NCBI GenBank assembly: GCA_947369165.1
Contig: CANBKJ010000018.1
Span: 1-41,320, forward strand
Source of the DNA: an uncultured Lachnoclostridium sp.
Lineage (GTDB): Bacteria; Bacillota; Clostridia; Lachnospirales; Lachnospiraceae
DNA length: 41,320 nucleotides
Reading direction: 5' to 3'
Part shown: positions 28,667 through 37,257 of the stretch, in pieces
Numbering within the stretch: position 1 is the stretch's first letter
Layout: every line of letters begins with the position of its first letter
Program-made: the position numbers and the translations under genes
Notes under the pieces: generated by a model
Told to the model about the DNA's origin: nothing
The model's input: the letters and a program-made list of their open reading frames with translations, nothing else
The model's database searches: none

Positions 28667-31273
28667 TTACTTTCCTTCCATTCCCCGGTCTTTCTGGCGT
28701 TCCTTCAGGATTGCCTCCAGTTCGGCACGGTCTGTCGTTATCATCTCCTGCTCCTCCTTGGAAGCCTTGATGACCACCGGCACCTTGTTGTTATTGGAAT
28801 GGACCAGTGCCTCCCCTCTCTCAAACTGGGTAATGGAACGGATTTCCGCCGCCGTCAGCTTCAGCACCTCTTTCACATAGTGCGCCTCGTCCGGCTCCAA
28901 GTTGAGAATAATCTTATTCTTGCTGTTATTCACAATCGCCCTGCCGTACTTCCCATCCTCCAGACTGAAAAAGTCCGACAAATCCTGCGTGGCCGAGATC
29001 GCTGCCCCACCAAACCCGCGGATGGTCTTAAAAATAGTCAGGCAGAACTCTGCCGCCATCCGGTTGGAGGATGCCCCCACCAGCTGCCAGATTTCATCAA
29101 TCATGATTGCCTTCTTTTTCGTGCGGTCTGACTTCACCCTATCCCATACATAATCAAGGGCAATCATCATCCCCACCGGCAGGAGCTTCCCTTTCAGCTC
29201 CGACAGATCCAGCACAATATACTTGTTGCTCAGATCCACGTTGGTCTGCTGATTGAAGGACTGTGCCGAGCCGGTCACAAACCGGCTCACGATCACGGCA
29301 ATCCGCTGCGTCATCGGGTTCTCCTTCAGGTTCTTATGCAGATCCCCCAGAACCGGCATCTTCTTCATGATCGGTGGACTGGATGTGCCATCCCGATACA
29401 GGCTGTCATTGTCATGGGTAATCCCCAAATCCCCATAGGTTTTAATCAGCGCCTCGTCAAGCATCTGCTCCTCCTCATTGCTCATATCCGGTATGAGCAG
29501 GGAAAAGAAAATCATCAGCTGCTGGATTTTCCTTGCCAGCATGGAATCCATCTCGCTGTAGTCCATCTCATCAATCAGTTCCATCTCCGGCGTGATGGTA
29601 TGCCGGATTTCCATGATGTTAATACAGTGTGGGGAACCGGGGGCAATCTTGATAAACTGCCCCCCGATCTGGTTACACGCCCTGCGGAACTCATGCCCCT
29701 TGATTGGCGCAATGATAAAGCACTGGATGCCGCGCATTCTCATCCGCAGTGCCAGAAGCTGGAGGGTAAAGGTCTTGCCTGCCCCGCTGGTTCCCAGAAG
29801 ATTCAGATTTGCATTTTTATTCTTTTTCGTATTAAACAAATCCACAATGCACAGGGAATTGTTATGGCGGTTGACCCCCAAAAGCACCCCGGAATCATCC
29901 GACATCTCAAAACTGGTAAACATGTAGGTGGACGCCGCACCACTGGTCAGCACGTTCCGCTTTGCTTTCTTTTCCAGTGACGAGACAATTTTCACAAAGG
30001 GCATAATTGTCCGCAGTGCCGCCTCCTGCTGAAACCGGCAGTCGCTGATATACATATCCATGGACTTGAGCATATCGGTCATCTGCTGTTTCCTCCACAT
30101 CAGCTCCTCATAGGTTTTTCCGGAAATGCTCACAAACACCGACAGGTAAAACAAATCCTCATTGTTGCTGGCAATTCCATGCTTGATATAATATCCAGCC
30201 TGAATGGAACTGGTCAGTTCCTCATAGTCCGTGCTGGTATCCTGCATATCCTTTAACTTTGTGCGGTTCAGGCGGATTCTCTGCGCCACCTTGTCAATGG
30301 CACGGCTGCGGTTCTCCCTTGTCAGGAACACATCAACGTCAATCCCGTCCCCGGCGTTAATCAATGACGACATCCAGCCGCCATGCACTCTACTGGGATA
30401 TCCATTCCCTTTAATAAACAGAAAGGAATAGTACAGCCCATCCATAATGATGTAATTGTGGTGGGACAGGTCAATTCCCCTGGGTGCCAGAAAATGGCTG
30501 ATGCGGATTTTCGGCACCGGATCGACACCGATCACCTTGTTCTTTGCCGCCATCGTGTCAAGCACCACCCGGTTTACCCGGCTCTGGAACGGCTCATCCA
30601 CACAGGAATGGCGGTTGAAAAACATATAAAGCATCTCTGCCGCTGCCTCATCCTCATCTTTGTTTTTAATAATGGAGTTGCCACACTGAAGAAAATATGC
30701 CTTTGCATTCTGCTCTGCCGTATTTAACATCCCGTAGACCTGCGAATAGTCGATTGCATCGCCACGACGCCTCTCCTCATACTGGAATATCAAAAAGAAA
30801 CGTCTGGTAAGCGCCTCCCTACTTCCCACATCCTTAATCAAACGGATATAACCCCTGGACAGCCTCCTGCACTGTTCGCTCTCCTCTGCCACCATGTCCT
30901 CCTGTAGCATTGAGATGTGCTTATCCGAATCCGCCTTCCTGGTAATGCTCTTAAACTGCATCCGCACTGGGGAAATCTTTAACCAGCTGGCAAAGGAAGA
31001 AATAATGTTAACCTGCTCCTCCCCGGACCGCAACATAAAATTGATTGGCTCAATCTCCAGAATCTTAATGTATCTGCCATCCATAGTTTCAATAATGCCG
31101 TTTGCAATATTTTTTACCGGAATAAAGTCCTGCACAAACTCAAGCTTTTCCTGCTTCGTTTTCTTCCTGCGCTTCTGTCTTTTTCCTGCCGCTCCGTTTT
31201 GTCCCGGTTTCTTTCCTTTTCCTTGCTCCTTTTTTCTTCTTTGGCTGTTTCTTTTTAAGCTGCTTCTGGTCAT
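28667..31273 (-). CDS. VirB4-like type IV secretion ATPase
   Basis: About 868 aa. The C-terminal ATPase domain has Walker A LLGTSGAGKT (near residue 495) and Walker B AIMIDEIWQLVG, followed by the GFGGAAISATQDLSDFF motif of VirB4/TrbE. The N-terminal half is the CagE/VirB4_N region. It powers mating-channel assembly. The frame opens at 31321; ATG 31273 has GGAGG at a long 13-nt spacing and is preferred over the first codon, which lacks a ribosome site. Its first 45 codons, unusually Lys/Arg rich, overlap the PrgI gene by 134 nt in another frame. Confidence 0.92.
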   Translation of the reverse strand: MTRSSLKRNSQRRKKEQGKGKKPGQNGAAGKRQKRRKKTKQEKLEFVQDFIPVKNIANGIIETMDGRYIKILEIEPINFMLRSGEEQVNIISSFASWLKISPVRMQFKSITRKADSDKHISMLQEDMVAEESEQCRRLSRGYIRLIKDVGSREALTRRFFLIFQYEERRRGDAIDYSQVYGMLNTAEQNAKAYFLQCGNSIIKNKDEDEAAAEMLYMFFNRHSCVDEPFQSRVNRVVLDTMAAKNKVIGVDPVPKIRISHFLAPRGIDLSHHNYIIMDGLYYSFLFIKGNGYPSRVHGGWMSSLINAGDGIDVDVFLTRENRSRAIDKVAQRIRLNRTKLKDMQDTSTDYEELTSSIQAGYYIKHGIASNNEDLFYLSVFVSISGKTYEELMWRKQQMTDMLKSMDMYISDCRFQQEAALRTIMPFVKIVSSLEKKAKRNVLTSGAASTYMFTSFEMSDDSGVLLGVNRHNNSLCIVDLFNTKKNKNANLNLLGTSGAGKTFTLQLLALRMRMRGIQCFIIAPIKGHEFRRACNQIGGQFIKIAPGSPHCINIMEIRHTITPEMELIDEMDYSEMDSMLARKIQQLMIFFSLLIPDMSNEEEQMLDEALIKTYGDLGITHDNDSLYRDGTSSPPIMKKMPVLGDLHKNLKENPMTQRIAVIVSRFVTGSAQSFNQQTNVDLSNKYIVLDLSELKGKLLPVGMMIALDYVWDRVKSDRTKKKAIMIDEIWQLVGASSNRMAAEFCLTIFKTIRGFGGAAISATQDLSDFFSLEDGKYGRAIVNNSKNKIILNLEPDEAHYVKEVLKLTAAEIRSITQFERGEALVHSNNNKVPVVIKASKEEQEMITTDRAELEAILKERQKDRGMEGK

Positions 31274-31592
31274 ATTTATATCCAACCCTCCTGAAATGTA
31301 ATTTTCTCCTGCCTGCTGCATACCGGATCATGTGGCTGACATACTGGAACAGGGAATCCCCGTCAATGCCCATCATGGACAATACCCCCAGGGGAAGTAA
31401 GGTAAGCGTCATCACCACAATCCGGATTTTAACGGACATCGGTATCAGCATCAGCTCCGGATACCCAACCAGTACCACCAGAAACCCGGTCTCCACCGCA
31501 TTTCTGACCTCCAGCATCCCGCCCATGATCTTACCGGAATCCGTATAGTTTGCCGGAATCGCATAAATGTTACTGTATTCTCTCTCTTCCAT
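31140..31592 (-). CDS. PrgI family membrane protein
   Basis: 150 aa from ATG 31592 (GGAGG 6 nt upstream; the longer frame to 31655 lacks a site). EYSNIYAIPANYTDSGKIMGGML is the typical PrgI opening, followed by two membrane helices (about 30-50 and 55-78). The C-terminal 45 residues are a strongly basic tail (KKKQPKKKKGARKRKE...) that overlaps the start of virB4. PrgI acts as a VirB3-like partner of VirB4 in Gram-positive conjugation systems. Confidence 0.85.
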   Translation of the reverse strand: MEEREYSNIYAIPANYTDSGKIMGGMLEVRNAVETGFLVVLVGYPELMLIPMSVKIRIVVMTLTLLPLGVLSMMGIDGDSLFQYVSHMIRYAAGRRKLHFRRVGYKYDQKQLKKKQPKKKKGARKRKETGTKRSGRKKTEAQEENEAGKA

Positions 31593-31622
31593 ATGTAACC
31601 TCCATCTGCTTACATAATCTGT

Positions 31623-31717
31623 GAAGAACGCTGTTAATGCGAACCTGTTCGCCATGCGTTCTTCTTAGAAATAACTTAGTTTCAATCAGCGAGGTACTTT
31701 TCGAGCTGTTTTGAAAC
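31623..31717. repeat. Two-hairpin intercistronic module, copy B
   Basis: The first hairpin is GAAGAACGC (31623-31631) / GCGTTCTTC (31656-31664) with an inner GCGAAC/GTTCGC stem (31639-31652). The second is GTTTCAA (31679-31685) / TTGAAAC (31711-31717) with an inner CAGC/GCTG (31687-31690, 31705-31708). It matches the order, tip sequence and spacing of copy A at 17452-17536. It lies between the NlpC/P60 gene stop and PrgI. Confidence 0.7.
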
Positions 31718-31725
31718 TTTATCCC

Positions 31726-33735
31726 TTACCTCCCTAATCTGTATATCTTCGCTGTCGTCTTATATCTTCCCATACGCAGCGCCTGCTGGTGGTCCGGGAC
31801 AAAGATATCCACCCGGTGGATGTCATTCTCAATCCCCCTGCCGCCCCTGTCCTCTACGGTGTACATCGTTCCCTTTATCATGATCTGAGTTCCAAAGGGA
31901 TAATGGCTGGACATTGCCACCATGCCCGTCGCCGGTTTCTTCCCGCTTGCCGTATTGCCGCCTGCCCATTTCCCGCAGCACTTTTCACAGTTACAGTAAT
32001 GCGTCACATCCACCTCAATGTCATAAAGCGGTTCTCCATAGGAAGTACCCGGAGATACGACAGCATTAAAATCCACCCCTGCCGGTCTTCTGAGTACCAG
32101 GGAACCGACGTAGCCTGGCGTATTCAGAACCACACCTTTCCCGCTGGTGCAGTGAACCCACATACCCGTACCGTTCTTATCATAACCGGCAAACATCAGC
32201 ACATGGCTCCATGCCTTTCCCCCGGAACCGGACAGAAAGCCTAAATCCCCCGGAAGCAGTTCCGCCTTTGCCACCGCTGTTGTCTTTGGAAACTGTCCGG
32301 ATGTGCCTGCCCCGATATCCACTCCCAGAGCGGTGCTGTACGTCCATGCCGTGAACCCGCTACAATCCAGTCCGTAAGGGCGGATTGTGCCCGTGGAATT
32401 AGAGCCTGCCGCTGTTACCAGCTTTGGCATGTTCCATTCCCCATTCCAGCCGGGACCGCTTTTCCCACCCCAAAAATACGGCACTTTCCCAACTAATGAA
32501 AGCGCTGTGGATAAAATATGCTTCCTTGTGTCATTACAATCCTGGCTGTTCACAAAGTCCAACAGTTCCTTGTCTGTCAGACTGACATTCTCCCCGCTTC
32601 CCATGGAACCGTACAGCACCATCTTCAGTGCTTTCGCCATATTTTCGATGGCTTCCCGGTAAGTAATGCCAAACTGGTCATACGTGGCATCCAGATCAAT
32701 CCCAAATGCCGTGGCAATCACCCCGTTATCAAAGGGCTGTATCGTACATGCCAAATATTTCACGGTCTCCACCGTTGGTTTTAACGTCTGTGTTCCCTTT
32801 TTCCGGTAATAGGTTTCCTTCTTTGTCCCGGTGATTTCCCCTGCTCCGTACACAGGAACTTTGACAGTGATTTTTTCATAGGCATCCACCGTGATTTCCT
32901 TATCACTGGTAAGCGGCTTGTCCTTCACATAATAGGTCTTTTCTTCCAGACGGTACTGGTAAACCGGTTTGCCACCTGCTGTCCCTATTTTCTTCTTATC
33001 AGTAACTACCTTTACTTTTTTTGTTTTATAGGTATCATAGGTGACTGGCACCTGCCTTGTGGTCTCCTTCTCCTCCTGCGTTACCGGAAACATCTCCCCG
33101 CTAACGCCCCCCAGCTTTGCAATCATGTCCTCTTTACTGACATTCTGCTGCTGCATGGAAGCAGAGTAAGCAGCCAGAATGTAACACACATCATAGCCGG
33201 CCGAACCCTGCGCATGATTGACAAGGGCCTCCATCGACTCCTCATAATCATACCCGCCATCCGAAATCGCTTTTTCCTCCTTTGCCAGTGCCTGGTCGTA
33301 GGCATCATCCACCACGTCGGACACCGCTTCCGCCAGTTCGTCATACGTTCCCTTCAGCGTTGCCCCCTCTGCCGGCTTTGTTCCGTCCAGCCCAAATATG
33401 CTGTTCGCCACGACAGACGTCAAGGACACCACCATTGTAATCAGGATCAGCAGCGCCAGACAAATGCAGATGAGTACCTTGAACAAGGAATGCCGCATGG
33501 ACCATGCCGCAGAAAGAACTGCTCCCCAGGGTCCTCCCGCCGCTGTGCCTGCCGCAATCTCCGACACCGCCTTGCCGCCCTCCACACCTGCTTTTACCGT
33601 GGCGGTGGCTGCATGAGCCGTCGCCTGTTTTGCAGTCTCCTGACTGGCACGCCCCGCCGCCTTTGCCATCTGTCCGGCTGCCTGCCCGAAACTGTCACTG
33701 CCGTCCCCCATCTGCTGTTTCTCCGGTTCTGCCAT
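31726..33735 (-). CDS. NlpC/P60 peptidoglycan hydrolase with C-terminal 3D domain (VirB1-like)
   Basis: 669 aa from ATG 33735 (AAGGTG 7 nt upstream; a GTG lies 9 nt earlier). A cytosolic Ala/Gly-rich segment is followed by one membrane helix (around residues 85-115) and an extracellular part. NlpC/P60 (about 435-565) has catalytic Cys in GLDCSGF, His in AWSHVLMFAG, and a later His in WVHCTS. The last 95 residues are a 3D domain with VTHYCNCEKCCGKW, ASSG-like TASGKKPATG, VEDRGG and VDIFVPDHQQAL. It should open the cell wall locally for the mating channel. Confidence 0.92.
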   Translation of the reverse strand: MAEPEKQQMGDGSDSFGQAAGQMAKAAGRASQETAKQATAHAATATVKAGVEGGKAVSEIAAGTAAGGPWGAVLSAAWSMRHSLFKVLICICLALLILITMVVSLTSVVANSIFGLDGTKPAEGATLKGTYDELAEAVSDVVDDAYDQALAKEEKAISDGGYDYEESMEALVNHAQGSAGYDVCYILAAYSASMQQQNVSKEDMIAKLGGVSGEMFPVTQEEKETTRQVPVTYDTYKTKKVKVVTDKKKIGTAGGKPVYQYRLEEKTYYVKDKPLTSDKEITVDAYEKITVKVPVYGAGEITGTKKETYYRKKGTQTLKPTVETVKYLACTIQPFDNGVIATAFGIDLDATYDQFGITYREAIENMAKALKMVLYGSMGSGENVSLTDKELLDFVNSQDCNDTRKHILSTALSLVGKVPYFWGGKSGPGWNGEWNMPKLVTAAGSNSTGTIRPYGLDCSGFTAWTYSTALGVDIGAGTSGQFPKTTAVAKAELLPGDLGFLSGSGGKAWSHVLMFAGYDKNGTGMWVHCTSGKGVVLNTPGYVGSLVLRRPAGVDFNAVVSPGTSYGEPLYDIEVDVTHYCNCEKCCGKWAGGNTASGKKPATGMVAMSSHYPFGTQIMIKGTMYTVEDRGGRGIENDIHRVDIFVPDHQQALRMGRYKTTAKIYRLGR

Positions 33736-33834
33736 TGCTATCACCTTCTTTTCTTCCTATCTGCTTCAAATCCCACAATCTCTATTCCATTTCATTTGGC
33801 AATCCAACACATTCACCAGATGTCTCCCAGTATA

Positions 33835-35913
33835 TCAATTCTTTCTTCTGGGTTGCTTTGCAGATGAATGCTTCCGTTTCTCCGGCTCTGCATACCGCTC
33901 AGGCGTACCCCGGTAACGGACAGATTCTACGGAAACCGTCCTCACATTGTCGCCATCATATACCGGTTTTCCATCCTCATAAACCGGCTTCCTATCCACA
34001 GATGCCTCTCCAGGAACGGCATACCACTGGCCGCCCCTGCTGTCCTCATATACCTGGTAATCGCCACGGGGAGCCGCATACTGGGACGTATCATAAAACC
34101 TTGTTCCAGAGCCATCTTCATGCCGGACTTCCATCTGTCCCTCCAGCCGTCCGGAACCATCCACGGAAGACACCTGCTGTTCATATCCCGGCATAAAAGC
34201 CTGGAACTGGGACTGGTTATAGGCATCTGCCGCCTCCCCGGACTCAAATGCCGGAGTCTGTGCGTGCTGCTGCATGGCATACCAGTCCACCCCATCGGAA
34301 GCCTGGATGCTGCCATGCGGGGCATCCGGCTCTTCATAGAAAGCACTGCTGTACCACAGGGAACTGCCTGTATCCGTGCTTGCCTCCAGAACCCCTTCAT
34401 CCACCGTGCGCAGCATGGTATCTTCCGGCAAATCCGGAAACATCTCGCTAATCCTTGCCGCCTCGGATATATCCCCTGCAAATCCCGGCGTACCAAAAAA
34501 GGCACCTGCCCCGTCACCGGCCGCCGTCTGGTACCACATGCTTCCATCCGAAGCCTCCACAAGAGCCGACGGCCCATCCGGTTTCTCAAACTGGTTTTTG
34601 TCATACAGATTCAGCTCTGCCATTTTCCCATCCGGCATCATTGCCGTGGTACGGATCTTCCCTCCGGAAATCTGCGTATCCTTTAACGGAACACCCTTGA
34701 AGCGGGGCATGTAGTTGGCAAGGCTCTTATCCGCAATCTCCCCGCCAATCGTCCCGGACATCTTTGGATTTCTCGATGCCACGGAAGAAATGGAATCACC
34801 GGTCAGCGTGGCACCATTCCTGGCTGCCATGCCGCCAAAAGCCCTTCCCACGAATCCCAGGCTGCCTCCGGCTCCCATACGGGCGCCGCCCTCTACAACG
34901 GCATCCCGGACATAGCTGTTCGCCTTAAACTTTCCGGCAAACCCGGCCGCCGCTCCTGCACTGGCTGCTGCACTGCTTCCACTGCCAAAGACACTGCCTG
35001 CGCTCCTTGCACCGCCGCCAAGCCCGCTCACTGCCCTTGCCGCCATCATCAGCTCCAGCCCCATGCCGCTTCCGGTCTGGGCGGCATTTAATCCCATCGC
35101 TGCCAGATAACTGTCAAATTTCTGCGCCGTCTTCAGAAAGGCAATGGCACAGAACAACCACAGGAAAATGCTTCCGTTTCCGCTGGATAACTCTCCTCCA
35201 TTTCCCACATACTGGCCAACCGAAGTCGAAAATCCCCGCAGAAACCATACATTCATCACCAACAATAACAGCTGGGAACCCACCATCCGGCACCAGGACT
35301 TAAAAACCGGCACTGTCGTCTTAGACGCTCCCATAGAAAAAGCAAGGGGCGAGGTATAACAGAGTACCCCTACTACGATATATCTCTCCACCGTTTCCAG
35401 CAGCAGTTTGAAATAATTCCATCCCAGTGCAATCATCAGGATGACAAGCAGGAGCAGCCCCACCACCGTTGCAATGGAGATAAGCGTTGTCAGCCCGTTT
35501 TTCAGGGCATTTTCAACCCCCGCAAAGGTAAAGTCCTCTTTCTTCATCTCCAGTTCCATCAGCGCCGTATAGGGTGCCGTCGCAATGTTCAGCGTAATCT
35601 GGAAAATCGGCTTTGCATAACCAATTAACAGGGCTGACAGGCTGCTCCTTGCCAGCAGTGTCCACGGATTCTCCGCTTCCGTAACCGGACCTCCAAACAC
35701 CCGGAACAGCTGCCACACCGTTATTAAAAAAAGAATTGCCCATGCGGTATACTGCATCACGATAAACGCTTTCGTCACAAAAGGAAAATACTCCTCCATA
35801 GCGGTCATATCCGTCCCCAGTGCATCCAGGAACAGGCCGGACACCGCATCCATCAGCTGTGACACGATGCTGCTGATCCATGTGACAATTCCCTCAAAAA
35901 TCCAGTCAAGCAT
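33835..35913 (-). CDS. TrbL/VirB6-like polytopic conjugation protein with WY-repeat tail
   Basis: 692 aa, ATG 35913 with GGAGGTGG upstream. Residues 1-290 contain about six membrane helices in VirB6/TrbL order (IVMQYTAWAILFLITVWQLF; LISIATVVGLLLLVILMIAL; LLLLVMNVWFL; IFLWLFCAIAFL). Residues 295-400 are Gly/Ala/Ser rich. The long hydrophilic tail (410-692) has repeated Asp/Gly...(W/F)Y motifs at residues 460, 520, 544, 606 and 630. It forms part of the inner mating channel; the tail may face the cytoplasm or the wall. Confidence 0.88.
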   Translation of the reverse strand: MLDWIFEGIVTWISSIVSQLMDAVSGLFLDALGTDMTAMEEYFPFVTKAFIVMQYTAWAILFLITVWQLFRVFGGPVTEAENPWTLLARSSLSALLIGYAKPIFQITLNIATAPYTALMELEMKKEDFTFAGVENALKNGLTTLISIATVVGLLLLVILMIALGWNYFKLLLETVERYIVVGVLCYTSPLAFSMGASKTTVPVFKSWCRMVGSQLLLLVMNVWFLRGFSTSVGQYVGNGGELSSGNGSIFLWLFCAIAFLKTAQKFDSYLAAMGLNAAQTGSGMGLELMMAARAVSGLGGGARSAGSVFGSGSSAAASAGAAAGFAGKFKANSYVRDAVVEGGARMGAGGSLGFVGRAFGGMAARNGATLTGDSISSVASRNPKMSGTIGGEIADKSLANYMPRFKGVPLKDTQISGGKIRTTAMMPDGKMAELNLYDKNQFEKPDGPSALVEASDGSMWYQTAAGDGAGAFFGTPGFAGDISEAARISEMFPDLPEDTMLRTVDEGVLEASTDTGSSLWYSSAFYEEPDAPHGSIQASDGVDWYAMQQHAQTPAFESGEAADAYNQSQFQAFMPGYEQQVSSVDGSGRLEGQMEVRHEDGSGTRFYDTSQYAAPRGDYQVYEDSRGGQWYAVPGEASVDRKPVYEDGKPVYDGDNVRTVSVESVRYRGTPERYAEPEKRKHSSAKQPRRKN

Positions 35914-35947
35914 TTTTTACCACCTCCAGTCCTGCTTGACTCTTGCA

Positions 35948-36328
35948 TTATCCCTTGTAGGTTCCTCCGGCAATCAGCGGCTGCAGATAGGCTACAATAA
36001 ACCCCAGTGAATTGAGTACAATCCATGTGACCACAATCCGCTTGAGCCAACTCGTCGCCTCATCCACAGCACGCTGGTTTCTGGATATCATCCGGACAAT
36101 CAGGGCAATGGCTGCCATTGTCACCCCCACAATGGTGCTAATGCCGATAATCTCGCCATACACATCCTTCATAATTGTGGAGAAACGGTTCCAGATGGTA
36201 TCCCCGCCACCCTTATCCTTTGCCGCCAGAACCGGCTGCAGGGAAATGAGCATCATGGATAACATCCCCACCACAGACCAGTAGACAGCCCGCAGACGAT
36301 TACTTCCCGCTTTCAGTTTCTTTGCCAT
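35948..36328 (-). CDS. VirB2/TrbC-like small membrane protein (Maff2-type)
   Basis: 126 aa from ATG 36328 (AAGGAGG 6 nt upstream). It has a signal-like first helix ending in QPVLAAKDKGG, then two membrane helices (VYGEIIGISTIVGVTMAAIALIV and VVTWIVLNSLGFIVAYL) and a short Gly end. This is the pilin-like VirB2 layout seen as the first gene of Firmicute transfer operons. The gene follows a promoter and a strong terminator-like leader. Confidence 0.8.
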   Translation of the reverse strand: MAKKLKAGSNRLRAVYWSVVGMLSMMLISLQPVLAAKDKGGGDTIWNRFSTIMKDVYGEIIGISTIVGVTMAAIALIVRMISRNQRAVDEATSWLKRIVVTWIVLNSLGFIVAYLQPLIAGGTYKG

Positions 36329-36361
36329 GCTGTACCTCCTTTGCATGTGTGTTTTAGAATT

Positions 36362-36423
36362 ACAGGCATAAAAAATGCCGCCTTAAAAGCCAGACAGCTC
36401 CTAAAACGGCATCCTATGCCTGT
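36362..36423 (-). terminator. Attenuator-like terminator in the transfer-operon leader
   Basis: On the minus strand ATGCCGTTTTAGGAGC (36412-36397) pairs with GCTTTTAAGGCGGCAT (36390-36375) through 16 pairs including G-U, followed by TTTTTT. Flanking arms ACAGGCAT / ATGCCTGT (36416-36423, 36362-36369) enclose it, and the upstream GGCAT can pair alternatively with ATGCC of the terminator arm. It sits between the promoter (36480-36508) and the first transfer gene. Confidence 0.8.
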
Positions 36424-36479
36424 GTTCCATATTGATTTGTTCGTTGTCCTGTGGGCATCTTCCACTTTTGGACAATACC

Positions 36480-36508
36480 ACTATACATCTTTTTCATTTG
36501 CATGTCAT
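36480..36508 (-). promoter_or_regulatory. Promoter of the transfer operon
   Basis: ATGACA (36508-36503), 17 bp, TATAGT (36485-36480) on the minus strand, one mismatch in each box. Direct repeats of TGCCAATTT (about 36519-36540) lie just upstream and may bind an activator or integrase. The rest of the 36529-36643 stretch is AT-rich with no gene seen. Confidence 0.75.
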
Positions 36509-36643
36509 CGGCTGTGGCGTGCCAATTTTATGCCAATTTAGTGACATGAGAGTTTCACTCCATCTGCCATTAAAATATTTCATCATATACTACTTATACC
36601 ATTTTTCTATAATTTATCTCGATTTGCAAACACACACCCTATT

Positions 36644-37255
36644 CTATTGCTTACAGCATTTCCATTTCTCAATAATAGCATCAACAACAAAATTGAAATC
36701 ACATTCCGATGTGTCAAACACCATATCATAATGTCCCGCATCCCCCCATTTCATACCCGTTCTGCTTTCATAAAAGTCCTTTCGCCGTTTATCTTTTTTC
36801 TTTAACAGGGAAGTTACTGTTTTCTCATCAAGTCCTTCCAGTTCCATTGTCCGGCGTATACGGTATTCCTTTGGGGCTTTTATAAAAACGGATAGCACAT
36901 TTTTTCCGGCATCTGCTAAAATGTAGTCTGCGCTACGTCCCACAATCACTGCATCCCCTTTGTTGGCAATATCCAGAATGACATCTTTTTGCAGAAGATA
37001 CAGCGTATTTGTCACAGAATCTCCTTTGTGGACATTTTTGTTCCCTAAATAATTGATTTCATATAACAGCGTGTTATGCTTCTTTTCATCATGCCTGCAA
37101 AGCAATCTCTCTGAAAGTTCGCCCCTCTGGGCAGCCAGAATAATCAACTCATTGTCATAATACGGTATTCCTGTCTGCTGCGATATCATCTGTGCTATTT
37201 TATGTCCTCCGCTTCCAAACTCCCGGCCCAGTGAAATAATACAATGCTTATCCAT
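36644..37255 (-). CDS. Cytidylate-kinase-like P-loop protein
   Basis: 203 aa from ATG 37255; AAAGGAG and the TAG of the preceding gene lie just before it. Residues 3-20 (CIISLGREFGSGGHKIAQ) hold the P-loop GSGGHKI of the cytidylate_kin2 group, PYYDNELI follows, and VIVGRSADYILAD matches the family. KKKDKRRKDFYESRTGMKWGD is the lid-like region. These are nucleotide-kinase relatives of unclear substrate, frequent beside transporters in gut Clostridia. It is co-transcribed with the MMPL fusion. Confidence 0.82.
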   Translation of the reverse strand: MDKHCIISLGREFGSGGHKIAQMISQQTGIPYYDNELIILAAQRGELSERLLCRHDEKKHNTLLYEINYLGNKNVHKGDSVTNTLYLLQKDVILDIANKGDAVIVGRSADYILADAGKNVLSVFIKAPKEYRIRRTMELEGLDEKTVTSLLKKKDKRRKDFYESRTGMKWGDAGHYDMVFDTSECDFNFVVDAIIEKWKCCKQ

Positions 37256-37257
37256 GC

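Larger units (their letters stand above)
6720..36643. mobile_element. Integrative conjugative element (Tn916-type integrase, VirB4/VirD4 transfer module)
   Basis: Integrase and excisionase at the left end are followed by regulation, partition, DNA recombination and a complete-looking mating-pair formation module, all on the minus strand. The left edge is placed where integrase arm-type repeats begin, beside a truncated ORF. The right edge is uncertain: the transfer promoter at 36480-36508 belongs to the element, so the end lies after it, perhaps before the kinase gene at 36644 or beyond the window. No convincing direct-repeat pair of att cores was found, and no relaxase is present. Confidence 0.65.

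Noticed and set aside
6711..36600. Short matches AAAATATT and CTACTT near both ends as att core repeats
   Set aside because: Only 6-8 bp long in AT-rich DNA, so expected by chance.
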